From positions 62,001-126,000 of the forward strand of contig NZ_VDCY01000001.1 of assembly GCF_006517395.1 (NCBI RefSeq): 64,000 nucleotides of DNA, written 5' to 3'. Of the stretch, positions 55,052-64,000 are shown one piece after another. Every line of letters starts with the position of its first letter. Positions within the stretch are counted from its first letter, which is position 1. This DNA comes from Terrilactibacillus laevilacticus. Lineage in GTDB: Bacteria > Bacillota > Bacilli > Bacillales > Sporolactobacillaceae. The notes beneath the pieces were generated by a model. It saw only the letters and a program-made list of their open reading frames with translations. It had not been told where the DNA came from and did no database searches. The translations under genes and the position numbers were made by a program.

Positions 55052-55268
55052 GTGCGTGTTCAAAAAGGTGACAAATTAGAAGCAAGAAGATCAAGGCGGC
55101 GCAGTTTTGAGGACCGGCATTCCACAGGATGTGGTAGCTTCAGGCGCCCGCCACAGGACGTGAGCGGTTTTAGCCAGCGATCCTCTCGTATCCACTACAT
55201 GAGGACCGGAAAAACAAGAGGGCGCCGAGATTCGCAGCTTATCATTTGGTGGCTTTTTGAACAACCTC
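55052..55268 (+). mobile_element. Family B MITE-like element, copy 5 (inverted module C)
   Basis: A 217-bp copy flanked by perfect TAATA duplications (55047-55051 and 55269-55273); the left one includes the TAA of yitW. The usual ATGTAG hairpin loop is replaced by an insert of about 75 bp (55105-55190) whose complement matches module C (GGCTAAAAC...GTCCTGTGGC...CACATCCTGTGG). Confidence 0.9.
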
Positions 55269-55393
55269 TAATATTAAAAAAACGGTAAGCTGCCTTTAAA
55301 TAGGGCAGCTTTTTCTATTACTTTTTATTCATTTAATCATAAGTAATTGCATACACTTCAAGATGAGTGTTTCTAGAAAGTAGGTGCAGGCGA

Positions 55394-55528
55394 GTGCTAA
55401 ATGAAGAATACGAGGAATTAATCGCTTTATTAGAACAAGAATTGAGTAATTTGACTTCTTTAGGTTTAGAACGCCTATCTGAACTTCAAGACAAATATCA
55501 AAACTTTGACGAAAAATTGAATCATTAA
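55394..55528 (+). CDS. Small acidic helical protein of unknown function
   Basis: A 44-residue frame with GTG start: MLNEEYEELIALLEQELSNL, then a second amphipathic helix ending NFDEKLNH. Codon use and composition look coding, and GTAGGTG lies just before the start. It is 58 bases upstream of the Rossmann-type gene. Could be a small conserved Bacillales protein, but I do not recognise it. Confidence 0.5.
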   Translation: MLNEEYEELIALLEQELSNLTSLGLERLSELQDKYQNFDEKLNH

Positions 55529-55586
55529 AGATCGCTGGAGAAGGAACCTATTCATTTTGATCAGTATGAAAAGGGAGGGATGACGC

Positions 55587-56249
55587 ATGACAAAAAATTG
55601 TTCAATTGTTTATGGTGGTTTAACTCCCTTAGGATTGAACCTATGTGAATCATTGTTAGAAGATGATATGTATATTCTTTCAGTTTCATCAGCCTCTACC
55701 GAAGAGGAACGCGAGCAAGAAGAAGAAAATGAATTGTTTATAGGAAGGCATGCTTTATTTAAACATGTTGATAAACTAGAAAAGGTTGATCAATCGATAT
55801 CAACTGTTTTTTTATTAACACATCAAAATCTAAATAAAAAACAACACATCTATATAGATTCCATTTACAATAAAATTATCGAACAATCACAGCCTATTTT
55901 ATTTATTGTAGTGTCCCTGTCTAATTCATCTGAGTTAGATGAGAACAATAGTCATCGTCCTGTTCAACTCAAAAATAAAGTAGAAAAACAGATGGTAACC
56001 AAGTTAAACCAAAATGATTTAATCAGACATCATGATAAAATGGCCATTATCAGATCAAATAACATAACAGAATCAATATTTGATGAACTTGTCCAAATCA
56101 TAAAGACAACGGTTCATGCATCGATTCATCGTTTAGAAATTATCCAAACATCGTTGGACGACAGGGATTGTTCAAAAGTTAAAACATTGTTCTCATGCGA
56201 TGATATGAAAGAAGTTCAACAAATAATAACAGTCGATATATCAGACTAG
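55587..56249 (+). CDS. Rossmann-fold-like protein of unknown function (possible YjaV equivalent)
   Basis: A 220-residue protein beginning NCSIVYGGLTPLGLNLCESL, a Rossmann-type nucleotide-binding start with an altered glycine motif (GGLTPLG), as in NmrA/short-chain families. The rest is weakly conserved and Asn/Gln/Lys-rich. B. subtilis has the NAD-binding protein gene yjaV at this position upstream of fabHA; equivalence is inferred from place and start only. GGGAGG precedes the ATG. Confidence 0.55.
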   Translation: MTKNCSIVYGGLTPLGLNLCESLLEDDMYILSVSSASTEEEREQEEENELFIGRHALFKHVDKLEKVDQSISTVFLLTHQNLNKKQHIYIDSIYNKIIEQSQPILFIVVSLSNSSELDENNSHRPVQLKNKVEKQMVTKLNQNDLIRHHDKMAIIRSNNITESIFDELVQIIKTTVHASIHRLEIIQTSLDDRDCSKVKTLFSCDDMKEVQQIITVDISD

Positions 56250-56280
56250 TAGATGCAGTTAAACGATATAAAAATAAGTA

Positions 56281-56317
56281 ACAAGAAAAAGAGTCAATTA
56301 AATGGCTCTTTTCTTGT
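56281..56317 (+). terminator. Bidirectional terminator between the Rossmann-type gene and the YppG-like gene
   Basis: ACAAGAAAAAGAGTC and GGCTCTTTTCTTGT form a long stem serving both convergent genes. Confidence 0.8.
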
Positions 56318-56353
56318 GGCTTGTTTTAAAATTCATTTCATAAGTGTTAGAAC

Positions 56354-56644
56354 TTATTTATTTTTATTGAACATACTCAAAAATGGTGTAATTTGTTTAA
56401 TCATTGGACCTGTTTTATCAATTACGTTAAATATTGTATCTGTTCCATGTTTGATTTTTTTAAAGTCGAATTGGCCTTCATCATTAAAGAAAATCTTCAT
56501 AAATTGAGCCAGTTCTTTTGGTTGTTGTTGAACGTTATTTGGTGATTCTTGATTTGAATATGGACCATGATATGGTTGGCCAAACATCATTTGCGTGAAG
56601 GGATCAACTGGTCTATTTTGTGGATGGTGGTCTTGGTGTGGCAT
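56354..56644 (-). CDS. YppG-like small Pro/Gln-rich protein
   Basis: A 96-residue protein: a polar N-terminal half rich in His, Pro, Gln and Asn (HQDHHPQNRPVDPF, QPYHGPYSNQ) and a helical C-terminal half (FDFKKIKHGTDTIFNVID). This matches the layout of YppG-family, probably spore-associated, proteins. GGAGGAG precedes the ATG on the minus strand. Identification is by pattern only. Confidence 0.6.
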   Translation of the reverse strand: MPHQDHHPQNRPVDPFTQMMFGQPYHGPYSNQESPNNVQQQPKELAQFMKIFFNDEGQFDFKKIKHGTDTIFNVIDKTGPMIKQITPFLSMFNKNK

Positions 56645-56918
56645 GGCTTATCTCCTCCTTTACGATGTGGTGTTCATGCATGCGTTATTCATCATGATAA
56701 ACACCTTTTTGAATACAACATCTATAATACAAAATATGATTATAGGTTTAGTTGTGTTATAGGTATGCTTACCTTATTTATAGATCCAAAAAATGAATCC
56801 AAATAAAGAAAGGTAGCTTTGATAAAATCTAGAATCTATGTAGCTTAAAGAAATAATTATGTAATTCTTAAAGGGTGATAATTCTAAAAAAATAGTGTAT
56901 GATTATTCTGAGTGAGTA

Positions 56919-56947
56919 TTGGACAAATTTATAAATTCATATTAATA
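56919..56947 (+). promoter_or_regulatory. Promoter of fabH-fabF
   Basis: TTGGAC (56919-56924), 17-base spacer, TTAATA (56942-56947). The FapR box begins at the next base, so bound repressor would block initiation. Confidence 0.55.
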
Positions 56948-56964
56948 TTAGTACCAAGTCATAA
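56948..56964 (+). promoter_or_regulatory. FapR operator in front of fabH
   Basis: TTAGTACCAAGTCATAA is close to the known FapR consensus (TTAGTACCTRGTACTAA) and lies where FapR sites lie before Bacillus fabHA. FapR represses lipid genes until malonyl-CoA or malonyl-ACP accumulates. Confidence 0.8.
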
Positions 56965-56997
56965 TGTTTACTGTTAAGTTTGAGAGGAGCAAGATTA

Positions 56998-57933
56998 ATG
57001 GGTGCTGGAATACTAGGAATTGGCAAATATATTCCTGAACGCGTATTAACTAATTTTGATTTAGAAAAAATGATGGATACATCTGACGAATGGATCAAAA
57101 CTAGAACTGGTATAGAAGAACGGCGAATTGCTGATGATAACACAGATACATCAGATATGGCCTATTATGCGGCTAAAGAAGCCATTAAAAATGCCGGGAT
57201 AACAGCAAAAGATATAGATTTAATTTTGGTTGCCACTGTGACACCGGATCAGCCATTTCCGTCTGTTTCATGTATGTTACAAGATAGACTAGGTGCAAAC
57301 CACGTGCCAGCAATGGATATTAGTGCAGCTTGTTCTGGATTTATGTATGGTATGATTACTGCAAAACAGTTTATTGATACAAAAACATATACAAATATTC
57401 TCATTGTTGGTGTGGAGAAATTATCTAAAATTACGGACTGGAAAGATAGGAGTACTGCGGTTCTCTTTGGTGATGCAGCAGCAGCAGCTGTAATGGGGCC
57501 CGTCGGTGATGATAAAGGAATCCTTTCTTTTGAACTTGGTTCAGACGGAAGTGGAGGGAAGTATCTCTATCAAGAAGGATCGAAGCTTGTCATGAACGGA
57601 AGAGAAGTATTCAAATTCGCTGTAAGACAAATGGGAGAATCAGCGGTTCGAGTTGTTGAAAAAGCTGGATTAGAGAAGGAGGATATTGATTACTTAATTC
57701 CTCACCAAGCCAATATCCGAATTATGGAAGCCTCCAGACAACGATTGGATATTCCAGAAGAAAAATTAGTAAAAACAGTCCATAAATATGGAAACACATC
57801 TGCCTCATCAATTCCTTTAGCGTTAGCCGATAACGTAGAAAATGGAAAAATAAAAGATGGCGATGTACTTGTTTTAGTTGGCTTCGGCGGTGGACTCACC
57901 TGGGGAGCCGTAGCACTTCGATGGGGAAAATAA
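56998..57933 (+). CDS. fabH: Beta-ketoacyl-ACP synthase III FabH
   Basis: A 311-residue thiolase-fold condensing enzyme that starts fatty-acid chains from acyl-CoA (branched starters in Bacillus) and malonyl-ACP. Catalytic triad: Cys112 in ISAACSGF, His in [10 protein letters not shown], Asn in KYGNTSASS. The ATG at 56998, preceded by GAGAGGAG, fixes the start; a TTG six codons upstream is also in frame. First gene of the fabH-fabF operon. Confidence 0.97.
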   Translation: MGAGILGIGKYIPERVLTNFDLEKMMDTSDEWIKTRTGIEERRIADDNTDTSDMAYYAAKEAIKNAGITAKDIDLILVATVTPDQPFPSVSCMLQDRLGANHVPAMDISAACSGFMYGMITAKQFIDTKTYTNILIVGVEKLSKITDWKDRSTAVLFGDAAAAAVMGPVGDDKGILSFELGSDGSGGKYLYQEGSKLVMNGREVFKFAVRQMGESAVRVVEKAGLEKEDIDYLIPHQANIRIMEASRQRLDIPEEKLVKTVHKYGNTSASSIPLALADNVENGKIKDGDVLVLVGFGGGLTWGAVALRWGK

Positions 57934-57952
57934 AAAAGGAGAGTTGAAACGC

Positions 57953-59191
57953 ATGAATAGACGAGTCGTCGTGACAGGATTGGGTGCCGTTACGCCCCTC
58001 GGGAATGACGTGACGGAAACGTGGAAAAATGCCATTGAGGGTAAGAATGGTATTGGACTTGTAACAAGAATGAACATGGACGAATTCCAAACAAAAGTAG
58101 CAGGTGAAGTGAAAGAATTTGATCCACTTCTATATATGGATAAAAAAGATTCGAAACGCATGGATCGCTTTACACAATATGCTGTAGCTGCTTCAAAAAT
58201 GGCGGTTAGAGATGCCAACCTAACCATTGATTCAGATAATACGGAACGTGTGGGTGTATGGATTGGTTCAGGTATTGGCGGTATGGAAACATATGAAAAT
58301 GAATTAAAAAAAGGTCTTGAAAAAGGTTTTCGCCGTGTAAGCCCATTTTTTGTTCCTATGATGATTCCAGATATGGCGTCTGGACAAGTATCAATCCAAC
58401 TTGGAACAAAAGGGATTAACTCTTGCACTGTAACAGCCTGTGCAACAGGCACAAATTCGATTGGTGATGCTTTTAAAGCTATCCAGCGTGGTGTCAACGA
58501 CATTATTATCACTGGTGGAGCAGAAGCGCCATTAACGAATATGGCATTTGCAGGATTTGGATCAGCTAAAGCCTTATCAACAAATCCGGACCCAGAAAAA
58601 GCATGTCGTCCGTTTGATAAGAATAGAGATGGTTTTGTTATGGGTGAAGGAGCAGGTGTCGTTGTACTTGAATCTCTTGATTCAGCGCTTGCTCGTGGAG
58701 CCAAGATCTATGCTGAAATCGTGGGATACGGGTCAACAAGTGATGCCTACCATGTAACAGCCGTTGCACCAGGCGGGGCAGGTGCTGTTCGGTCCATGAA
58801 ACAGGCTCTTGAAGACGCCAATTTAAGTACGGAAGCTGTTGATTACATTAATGCCCATGGAACAAGTACCGCTTTAAATGATTCTAACGAAACGGCTGCG
58901 GTTAAAACTCTTTTTGGAGATTATGCTTATAAACTAGCAATAAGCTCAACAAAATCTATGACAGGTCATCTTCTTGGGGCTTCTGGTGGGGTCGAAGCGA
59001 TTCTATCCATCAAAGCAATCGAAAATGGTATAATTCCACCAACCATTAACTATGAAACTCCAGATGAGGAGTGCGACTTAGATTATGTACCAAATCAATC
59101 ACGAAAGGCAGACGTTAATGTTGCAATGTCTAACTCTTTTGGGTTTGGTGGGCACAATGCTACACTTATCTTCAAAAAATACGAGGCATAA
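57953..59191 (+). CDS. fabF: Beta-ketoacyl-ACP synthase II FabF
   Basis: A 412-residue elongating condensing enzyme. Cys163 in [13 protein letters not shown] and the two histidines in [13 protein letters not shown] and [13 protein letters not shown] give the Cys-His-His triad; [12 protein letters not shown] ends the fold. ATG 57953 with GGAGAG, 19 bases after fabH, under the same FapR control. With FabL (12.4 kb) the window holds three fatty-acid cycle enzymes in two places. Confidence 0.97.
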   Translation: MNRRVVVTGLGAVTPLGNDVTETWKNAIEGKNGIGLVTRMNMDEFQTKVAGEVKEFDPLLYMDKKDSKRMDRFTQYAVAASKMAVRDANLTIDSDNTERVGVWIGSGIGGMETYENELKKGLEKGFRRVSPFFVPMMIPDMASGQVSIQLGTKGINSCTVTACATGTNSIGDAFKAIQRGVNDIIITGGAEAPLTNMAFAGFGSAKALSTNPDPEKACRPFDKNRDGFVMGEGAGVVVLESLDSALARGAKIYAEIVGYGSTSDAYHVTAVAPGGAGAVRSMKQALEDANLSTEAVDYINAHGTSTALNDSNETAAVKTLFGDYAYKLAISSTKSMTGHLLGASGGVEAILSIKAIENGIIPPTINYETPDEECDLDYVPNQSRKADVNVAMSNSFGFGGHNATLIFKKYEA

Positions 59192-59216
59192 TACAAAAAT
59201 AAATAATTTAAGGAAT

Positions 59217-59247
59217 GAGCGCTGACATGAAACTCAGCGCTTTTTTT
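59217..59247 (+). terminator. Terminator after fabF
   Basis: GAGCGCTGA and TCAGCGCTTTTTTT stem and T run. The following 180 bases to the family B element hold nothing that I can assign. Confidence 0.9.
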
Positions 59248-59426
59248 GTGCTCTATGTGGATATGTTCGACCCCGCCTATATGTCAATGCCAACGCACGA
59301 CTGACGAGCATGCGTTAAGTAGTTTCTTTAGACAAATGAACCTAAAACCAACAAAGTTATTTAAATATAAAGGATATTGGACGATCAAAACTCAAACTTT
59401 AACCGTTGTTTTGGTTCGATGTTTAA

Positions 59427-59579
59427 GTGCGTGTTCAAAAAGGTGACAAATTAGAAGCAAGAAGATCAAGGCGGCGCTGTTTTGAGGACCGGAATGTAGT
59501 TTTTTGCTACATGAGGACCGGAAAAACAAGCGGGCGCCGAGATTCGTAGCTTATCATTTGTTGATTTTTGAACAACCTC
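59427..59579 (+). mobile_element. Family B MITE-like element, copy 6
   Basis: A 153-bp short-form copy with perfect TTTAA duplications (59422-59426 and 59580-59584). GTGCGTGTTCAAAAAGGTGA to GATTTTTGAACAACCTC. Confidence 0.92.
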
Positions 59580-59657
59580 TTTAAGTCATTAAGAGATTTA
59601 ACAAGGCATATGTTAATAGAGACAAGCTGCAATCAAGATATGAAAATGGTGATTGAC

Positions 59658-59870
59658 ATGTTAATACGACTTTTCTTTCTCATGATTGGATTTGGTCTCG
59701 CCGTTTCTGGTGGAGTGACCATCATTATTTTTATGAATATGCTGGAAACTGGGCATAATATCGTTCACTATACACAATATATTTTCACTGAAGGATCCTT
59801 TTACCTTTTCATCATAGGTATAACATCCATTTGGTTAAGTATTTATTTTCCTACTCATAAAAGAAAATAA
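59658..59870 (+). CDS. Small membrane protein upstream of yjbA
   Basis: A 70-residue protein with two helices: IRLFFLMIGFGLAVSGGVTI and FYLFIIGITSIWLSIYF, and a basic end (PTHKRK). ATG at 59658 has GGTGATTG six bases before it; an ATG at 59640 is also in frame. No family recognised. Likely upstream partner of yjbA. Confidence 0.6.
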   Translation: MLIRLFFLMIGFGLAVSGGVTIIIFMNMLETGHNIVHYTQYIFTEGSFYLFIIGITSIWLSIYFPTHKRK

Positions 59871-59954
59871 GAGCGTCGGCACGATTAATTGGAATAATTT
59901 TTCTATAGACTGTCCATACTGTTTTCAAATAGTTAAAAGTGAGGGACGATAATC

Positions 59955-60701
59955 ATGGAGCTAATCGGAGATGTTTGGGTTAATTGGTTTGAAGGTGAAG
60001 AGAATGGATATAACGTATGCGAATTCCATGAATGGCGTAGACATGATTTTATCGAACTTTTAGATCAAGTACCTTTAGTTAAAGTAGACACGACTTTTTT
60101 TCATTACATTGAAAATGATTTACGAGATCTTCCACATGAATTGTTAGATACTATCCGGAACAAAAGCTACATAAGAAAAAACAATCAAAGAGAAGTGATC
60201 GAGTATTGCTTTCTAGTCACCGATGGAGAACAGCATCTCGTTGTTGACACTTTAGGTTACACGATTCCTATTCGGAAAAGTCGGCTAGTGCCTAGACAGG
60301 AACAAATGGTAATTGATAAAGCTAAAAAATGTGAAACCATGCGTTACCCTCTTCCAAAAAATTATAGAGGGAGAGAATATCATATTTTGTCTCCAAATCC
60401 TGAGGTGATGTTTGGTTTAACACGAAAAGAACGCCAACTTAAACAATTATTATTTATGTCACTTGACCAACTACATACCACAGGTCATATCGAAGAGATT
60501 CGATATTGGTACACGGAATGGTTTCCTAAACAGTACCAAGAAAGCCGTCATTTAACCAAAGATGAGGCATGGAGCCACCTTTATGATGCCATCAAAGTTG
60601 GTTGGTCAGAAAAACATCTCAATATTTGTGAACGGCTGATCAAAGGTCAAACGTATTTTGAAAAAATATGGGAACTTGAACACGGAACAACCGTTAATTA
60701 A
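59955..60701 (+). CDS. yjbA: YjbA-family protein (DUF3603)
   Basis: A 248-residue soluble protein. The start [23 protein letters not shown] (quoted in part), [15 protein letters not shown] and [18 protein letters not shown] are characteristic of the Bacillales DUF3603 family, whose function is unknown. As in B. subtilis it lies next to trpS. GTGAGGGA precedes the ATG. Confidence 0.88.
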   Translation: MELIGDVWVNWFEGEENGYNVCEFHEWRRHDFIELLDQVPLVKVDTTFFHYIENDLRDLPHELLDTIRNKSYIRKNNQREVIEYCFLVTDGEQHLVVDTLGYTIPIRKSRLVPRQEQMVIDKAKKCETMRYPLPKNYRGREYHILSPNPEVMFGLTRKERQLKQLLFMSLDQLHTTGHIEEIRYWYTEWFPKQYQESRHLTKDEAWSHLYDAIKVGWSEKHLNICERLIKGQTYFEKIWELEHGTTVN

Positions 60702-60708
60702 TTCTTAT

Positions 60709-60740
60709 AGTGAGTGTTCAAACTTTTTGAACAACCTTTT
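60709..60740 (+). mobile_element. Family B remnant: joined element ends only
   Basis: AGTGAGTGTTCAAACTTTTT followed by GAACAACCTTTT: the left end of a family B element fused directly to the right end, with the interior lost. It lies eight bases after the yjbA stop, the same position relative to a gene as copies 2, 4 and 5. Confidence 0.8.
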
Positions 60741-60770
60741 AAAGGGCATCCCTCAAGAGATGCCCGTTTG
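60741..60770 (+). terminator. Terminator hairpin after yjbA
   Basis: GGGCATC and GATGCCC around CCTCAAGA, followed by GTTTGT. Confidence 0.7.
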
Positions 60771-60803
60771 TATCCACTCATTAATATAAGTAAGTATAAT
60801 AAT

Positions 60804-60847
60804 AAGCATAAGGCAGATCGTGATCCCTGCCTTATGCTCTTTTTTTA
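60804..60847 (-). terminator. Bidirectional terminator between yjbA and trpS
   Basis: AGCATAAGGCAG and CTGCCTTATGCT form a 12-bp stem, followed on the plus strand by CTTTTTTT and on the minus strand by a T-rich run; it serves trpS and read-through from yjbA. Confidence 0.85.
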
Positions 60848-60872
60848 GGGCTATGATTCGTTATATAAGATA

Positions 60873-61865
<993 letters not shown>

Positions 61866-61894
61866 TCACCAACCTTAATTTTTATTTATTAAAT

Positions 61895-62169
61895 TAAAAA
61901 AGGTCTAACCACCCAAAAAGGGACGATTAGACCGCGGTACCACCCTAATAATTCTTATAGTAAGAATCACTTAAGTCTAGTTATTAAATAACTAGAGCCA
62001 ATATAACGTATGGCTTACGTCTTTCCCTAATAATGTAAAACATGTTCAGGGAGATGCTCGAAAGCCCATTCAACAACGATCCACTACCCAATTCACACCA
62101 TCCACGGGTTCTCTTCAAGTTTCTCATTTGTTTACTCTTCTTTCTCATTGCATTGTCACTATATGATTG
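61895..62169 (-). promoter_or_regulatory. T-box leader of trpS
   Basis: The minus strand has the T-box core AGGGTGGTACCGCGG (61932-61946) and then a terminator, GGTCTAA...TTAGACC followed by TTTTTT (61896-61930). Upstream is a long stem I with GAAGAGTA near its 5' side and AGAGAA. A TGG triplet directly after GAA (62066-62068 on the plus-strand numbering) is a good candidate for the Trp specifier. Uncharged tRNA-Trp should stabilise the antiterminator and allow trpS expression. Confidence 0.93.
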
Positions 62170-62175
62170 TGGTAT

Positions 62176-62204
62176 AGTATAGCGAATTAAATTCCAATTT
62201 GCAA
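62176..62204 (-). promoter_or_regulatory. Promoter of the trpS T-box transcript
   Basis: Minus strand TTGCAA (62199-62204), 17-base spacer, TATACT (62176-62181). Transcription begins near 62169. Confidence 0.75.
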
Positions 62205-62284
62205 CCTTTTTAGCAGAAATCAATAGGGTAAAAGGAAAAAATATCATTAAAATTCCACAACATTGAAATAATGGTATATAAAAC

Positions 62285-62313
62285 TGGAAAATTATTCTGA
62301 ACATTTATATAAT
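62285..62313 (+). promoter_or_regulatory. Possible promoter of oppA
   Basis: TGGAAA (62285-62290), 17-base spacer and a perfect TATAAT (62308-62313), 45 bases before the ATG. The -35 is weak. Confidence 0.5.
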
Positions 62314-62358
62314 GGGGAATAGTTATTAAATAATATAATTACATCAGGGGGAAATATT

Positions 62359-64000
62359 ATGAAAAAAGTTTACAGTCTGTTTATTTTTGGACTAGTATTG
62401 ATTCTAATCCTTTCAGGTTGCTCTTCAGGAAAGAAGAACAGTAGTCAAACGGATTCCAATTCACTTGCATCTAAACAAATTTTAAATCAATCCCAAACTG
62501 CTGATATTCCTACTCTTGATTCTACTCAAGCTACAGACACACTTTCCAATAATGTATTAGAAATGGTGAATGCAGGTTTAACACGAATGCATAAAGGTAA
62601 AGTGGAGTGGGATCTAGCAGCTGGTGCTCCCCAGATTAGTAGTGATAAGAAAACCTATACATTTACACTCCGGAAAGGAATAAAGTGGTCTGACGGTAAG
62701 CCAATTACTGCTCAAAATTTTGTATATGGATGGCAACATGAAAATGATCCTGCAGCAAAACCGCAATATAATTTCCTATATACTTCTGCTTATATCAAAA
62801 ATGCCTCTAAAATTCAGAATCCGAAAGATCCCATGTTTGGTAAATATCAGAATCTTGGAATAAAGGCGATTGGCGATGATAAGGTTCAAATCTTTTTTGA
62901 CAAAGCTGCTCCACCATTTTTTTATAGCCTAATTTCTCAACCTTTGTTTTTCCCTCAAAGAGAGGATATTATTAAAAAAGCAGGTAAAAATTATGGACAG
63001 GAGGCATCTACTATTCTAAGCAATGGTCCATTTAAATTAAAGAGTTGGGATCATGGCAAAGGATGGATCTATGTTAAAAATACGGGATATTGGAATGCTA
63101 AAAATATACACCTGAAAACAATAAATGTGAAAGTCGTTAAAGAAGAGGGCACCCGAATTAATCTATATAAAACGAATAAAACCGATACAGTTGGTTTAAC
63201 GGGTGACTATATAGATCAAATGAAGCAAAGTAATCCAAAAGAAATTCATAAAGGGTTAACTTCGACAACGCGTTTTCTCTTTTTAAATGAAAAGAATAAA
63301 TACTTAAAAAATATAAATCTAAGAAAAGCTATTAACTATTCATTTGATCGTAATGATTTTGTGAATATTCTTATGAAAGATGGGTCCCTGGGTTCTCATT
63401 TTGTCGTACCAAAAGATTTTGTTATGGGACCTGATGGGAAAGACTTCCGATCAGTAGCACCAGATGGTTACCTCATCGGAGGAAAAGCTGAGGCACAAAA
63501 ATACTGGAACAAAGCAAAAAAAGAATTAGGTGTCACATCACTTAATTTAACCTTATTGACTCAAGACGGGGATCAGTTAAAAAAATGGGATGAATACCTT
63601 GCAAATCAAATAGAAACAAATTTAAAAGGGATTAAAATTACGATAAATCAGCAACCATTTGGAAACTTCTTAAAGCTTCAAACTGATTTTAAATTTGATA
63701 TTTCGTATGGCGGCTGGGCTCCAGATTATCGCGATCCAATGACATACCTTGATATGTTTACGACAGGCCATCCACAAAATTCTTCGGCATGGAGCAATAA
63801 AACATTTGATCAGTTAATCATGTCTGCCCAAAATGAAGTGGATCAAACCAAACGCTGGAACGATTTACAACAAGCTGAAAAGATATTAATGAATGATGCT
63901 GCCATTGCACCTTTGGATCAAGATGGACAAACTTGGGCAAGTAAACAGTATGTAAAAGGTTTAGACTATCCCTTATATGGACCTGAAATAGACTATACAG
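62359..64000 (+). CDS. oppA: Oligopeptide ABC transporter substrate-binding lipoprotein OppA (3' end outside)
   Basis: 547 codons are in the window without a stop; family length is about 550, so almost all of it is present. The signal peptide ends in the lipobox LILSGC with lipidated Cys21. It belongs to the family 5 solute-binding proteins: TFTLRKGIKWSDGKPITAQN is the family signature near 95-115, and YGGWAPDYRDPMTYLDMFTT is typical of OppA. It captures peptides outside the membrane for OppBCDF, expected to follow. GGGGGAA precedes the ATG. In Bacillus this system feeds nutrition and quorum-peptide uptake for sporulation and competence. Confidence 0.93.
   Translation, partial: MKKVYSLFIFGLVLILILSGCSSGKKNSSQTDSNSLASKQILNQSQTADIPTLDSTQATDTLSNNVLEMVNAGLTRMHKGKVEWDLAAGAPQISSDKKTYTFTLRKGIKWSDGKPITAQNFVYGWQHENDPAAKPQYNFLYTSAYIKNASKIQNPKDPMFGKYQNLGIKAIGDDKVQIFFDKAAPPFFYSLISQPLFFPQREDIIKKAGKNYGQEASTILSNGPFKLKSWDHGKGWIYVKNTGYWNAKNIHLKTINVKVVKEEGTRINLYKTNKTDTVGLTGDYIDQMKQSNPKEIHKGLTSTTRFLFLNEKNKYLKNINLRKAINYSFDRNDFVNILMKDGSLGSHFVVPKDFVMGPDGKDFRSVAPDGYLIGGKAEAQKYWNKAKKELGVTSLNLTLLTQDGDQLKKWDEYLANQIETNLKGIKITINQQPFGNFLKLQTDFKFDISYGGWAPDYRDPMTYLDMFTTGHPQNSSAWSNKTFDQLIMSAQNEVDQTKRWNDLQQAEKILMNDAAIAPLDQDGQTWASKQYVKGLDYPLYGPEIDYT

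Noticed and set aside
55052-55288. A 78-codon open frame starting in MITE copy 5
   Set aside because: It lies almost wholly within the repeat and its Arg/Ser-rich product follows the inverted repeats; no independent start signal.
56253-56806. Two plus-strand frames opposite the YppG-like gene
   Set aside because: They have poor composition, lack ribosome sites and are antisense to a better supported gene with its own GGAGGAG.
57874-58704. A 276-codon frame antisense to fabF
   Set aside because: A shadow of a highly conserved gene; Ser/Pro-rich artefact composition.
61984-62304. A 106-codon minus-strand frame upstream of trpS
   Set aside because: It covers the T-box stem I and the trpS promoter; the RNA element explains this sequence.

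Overview
The window is chromosomal DNA of a low-GC, endospore-forming Bacillales bacterium (Bacillaceae or a close relative). The evidence is gene content and order: a menFDHBE menaquinone cluster, fabL, a YjcZ-family sporulation peptide, AddAB rather than RecBCD, AsnO/YisL, YitT/YitU/YitW, YjbA, a T-box before trpS and an FMN riboswitch before a riboflavin transporter. From about 25 kb to the right end the order addB-addA-sbcD-sbcC, yisL, asnO, yitT, yitU, yitW, fabH-fabF, yjbA, trpS, oppA follows the Bacillus subtilis chromosome, with local insertions. The left 25 kb is a mosaic of blocks that lie elsewhere in B. subtilis. No rRNA or tRNA gene, CRISPR array, prophage or intact insertion sequence was seen.

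Layout: (1) 0-2.3 kb: end of a secreted protein gene, a thioesterase, a YjcZ peptide, and a riboflavin ECF transporter gene under an FMN riboswitch with its own promoter and terminator. (2) 2.3-10.6 kb: menaquinone synthesis, menA on one strand and menF-D-H-B-E divergent from it; menC is not in the window. (3) 10.8-15.9 kb: small stress and membrane genes (Nudix, FabL, OsmC, PAP2 phosphatase, Dps). (4) 16-21 kb: a ykoT/ykoS-type cell-surface glycosylation pair divergent from an OmpR-type two-component system. (5) 21-25.3 kb: deoxynucleoside kinase, cyclophilin, thiamine-binding-type protein, rhodanese, then a broken RHS/YD-repeat fragment. (6) 25.3-37.1 kb: four overlapping recombination genes, addB-addA-sbcD-sbcC. 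(7) 37-45 kb: AAC(3)-like acetyltransferase, succinate-semialdehyde-type dehydrogenase, and three monovalent-ion or proton-coupled transporters (KtrB type, ArsB/NhaD type, CPA2 type); the last two have related hairpin leaders. (8) 45.6-55 kb: asnO, a bacterial NHEJ set (Ku plus LigD split into separate ligase and polymerase genes), an orphan histidine kinase, and the yitT/yitU/yitW group. (9) 55-64 kb: small genes, FapR-controlled fabH-fabF, yjbA, T-box-controlled trpS and most of oppA.

The most unusual content is non-coding. At least four families of palindromic repeats fill the intergenic gaps. Family B is a 153-217 bp MITE with imperfect terminal inverted repeats. Four copies have perfect 5-bp AT-rich target duplications, and several sit directly after a stop codon. 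Family A is a hairpin element found three times, twice overlapping the last codon or stop codon of a gene. A third module, C (about 60 bp, with loops rich in TCCTG), occurs inside both A and B elements at loop positions, in either orientation, which implies nested or recombined mobility. Two copies of a fourth family, D, lie inverted downstream of sbcC.
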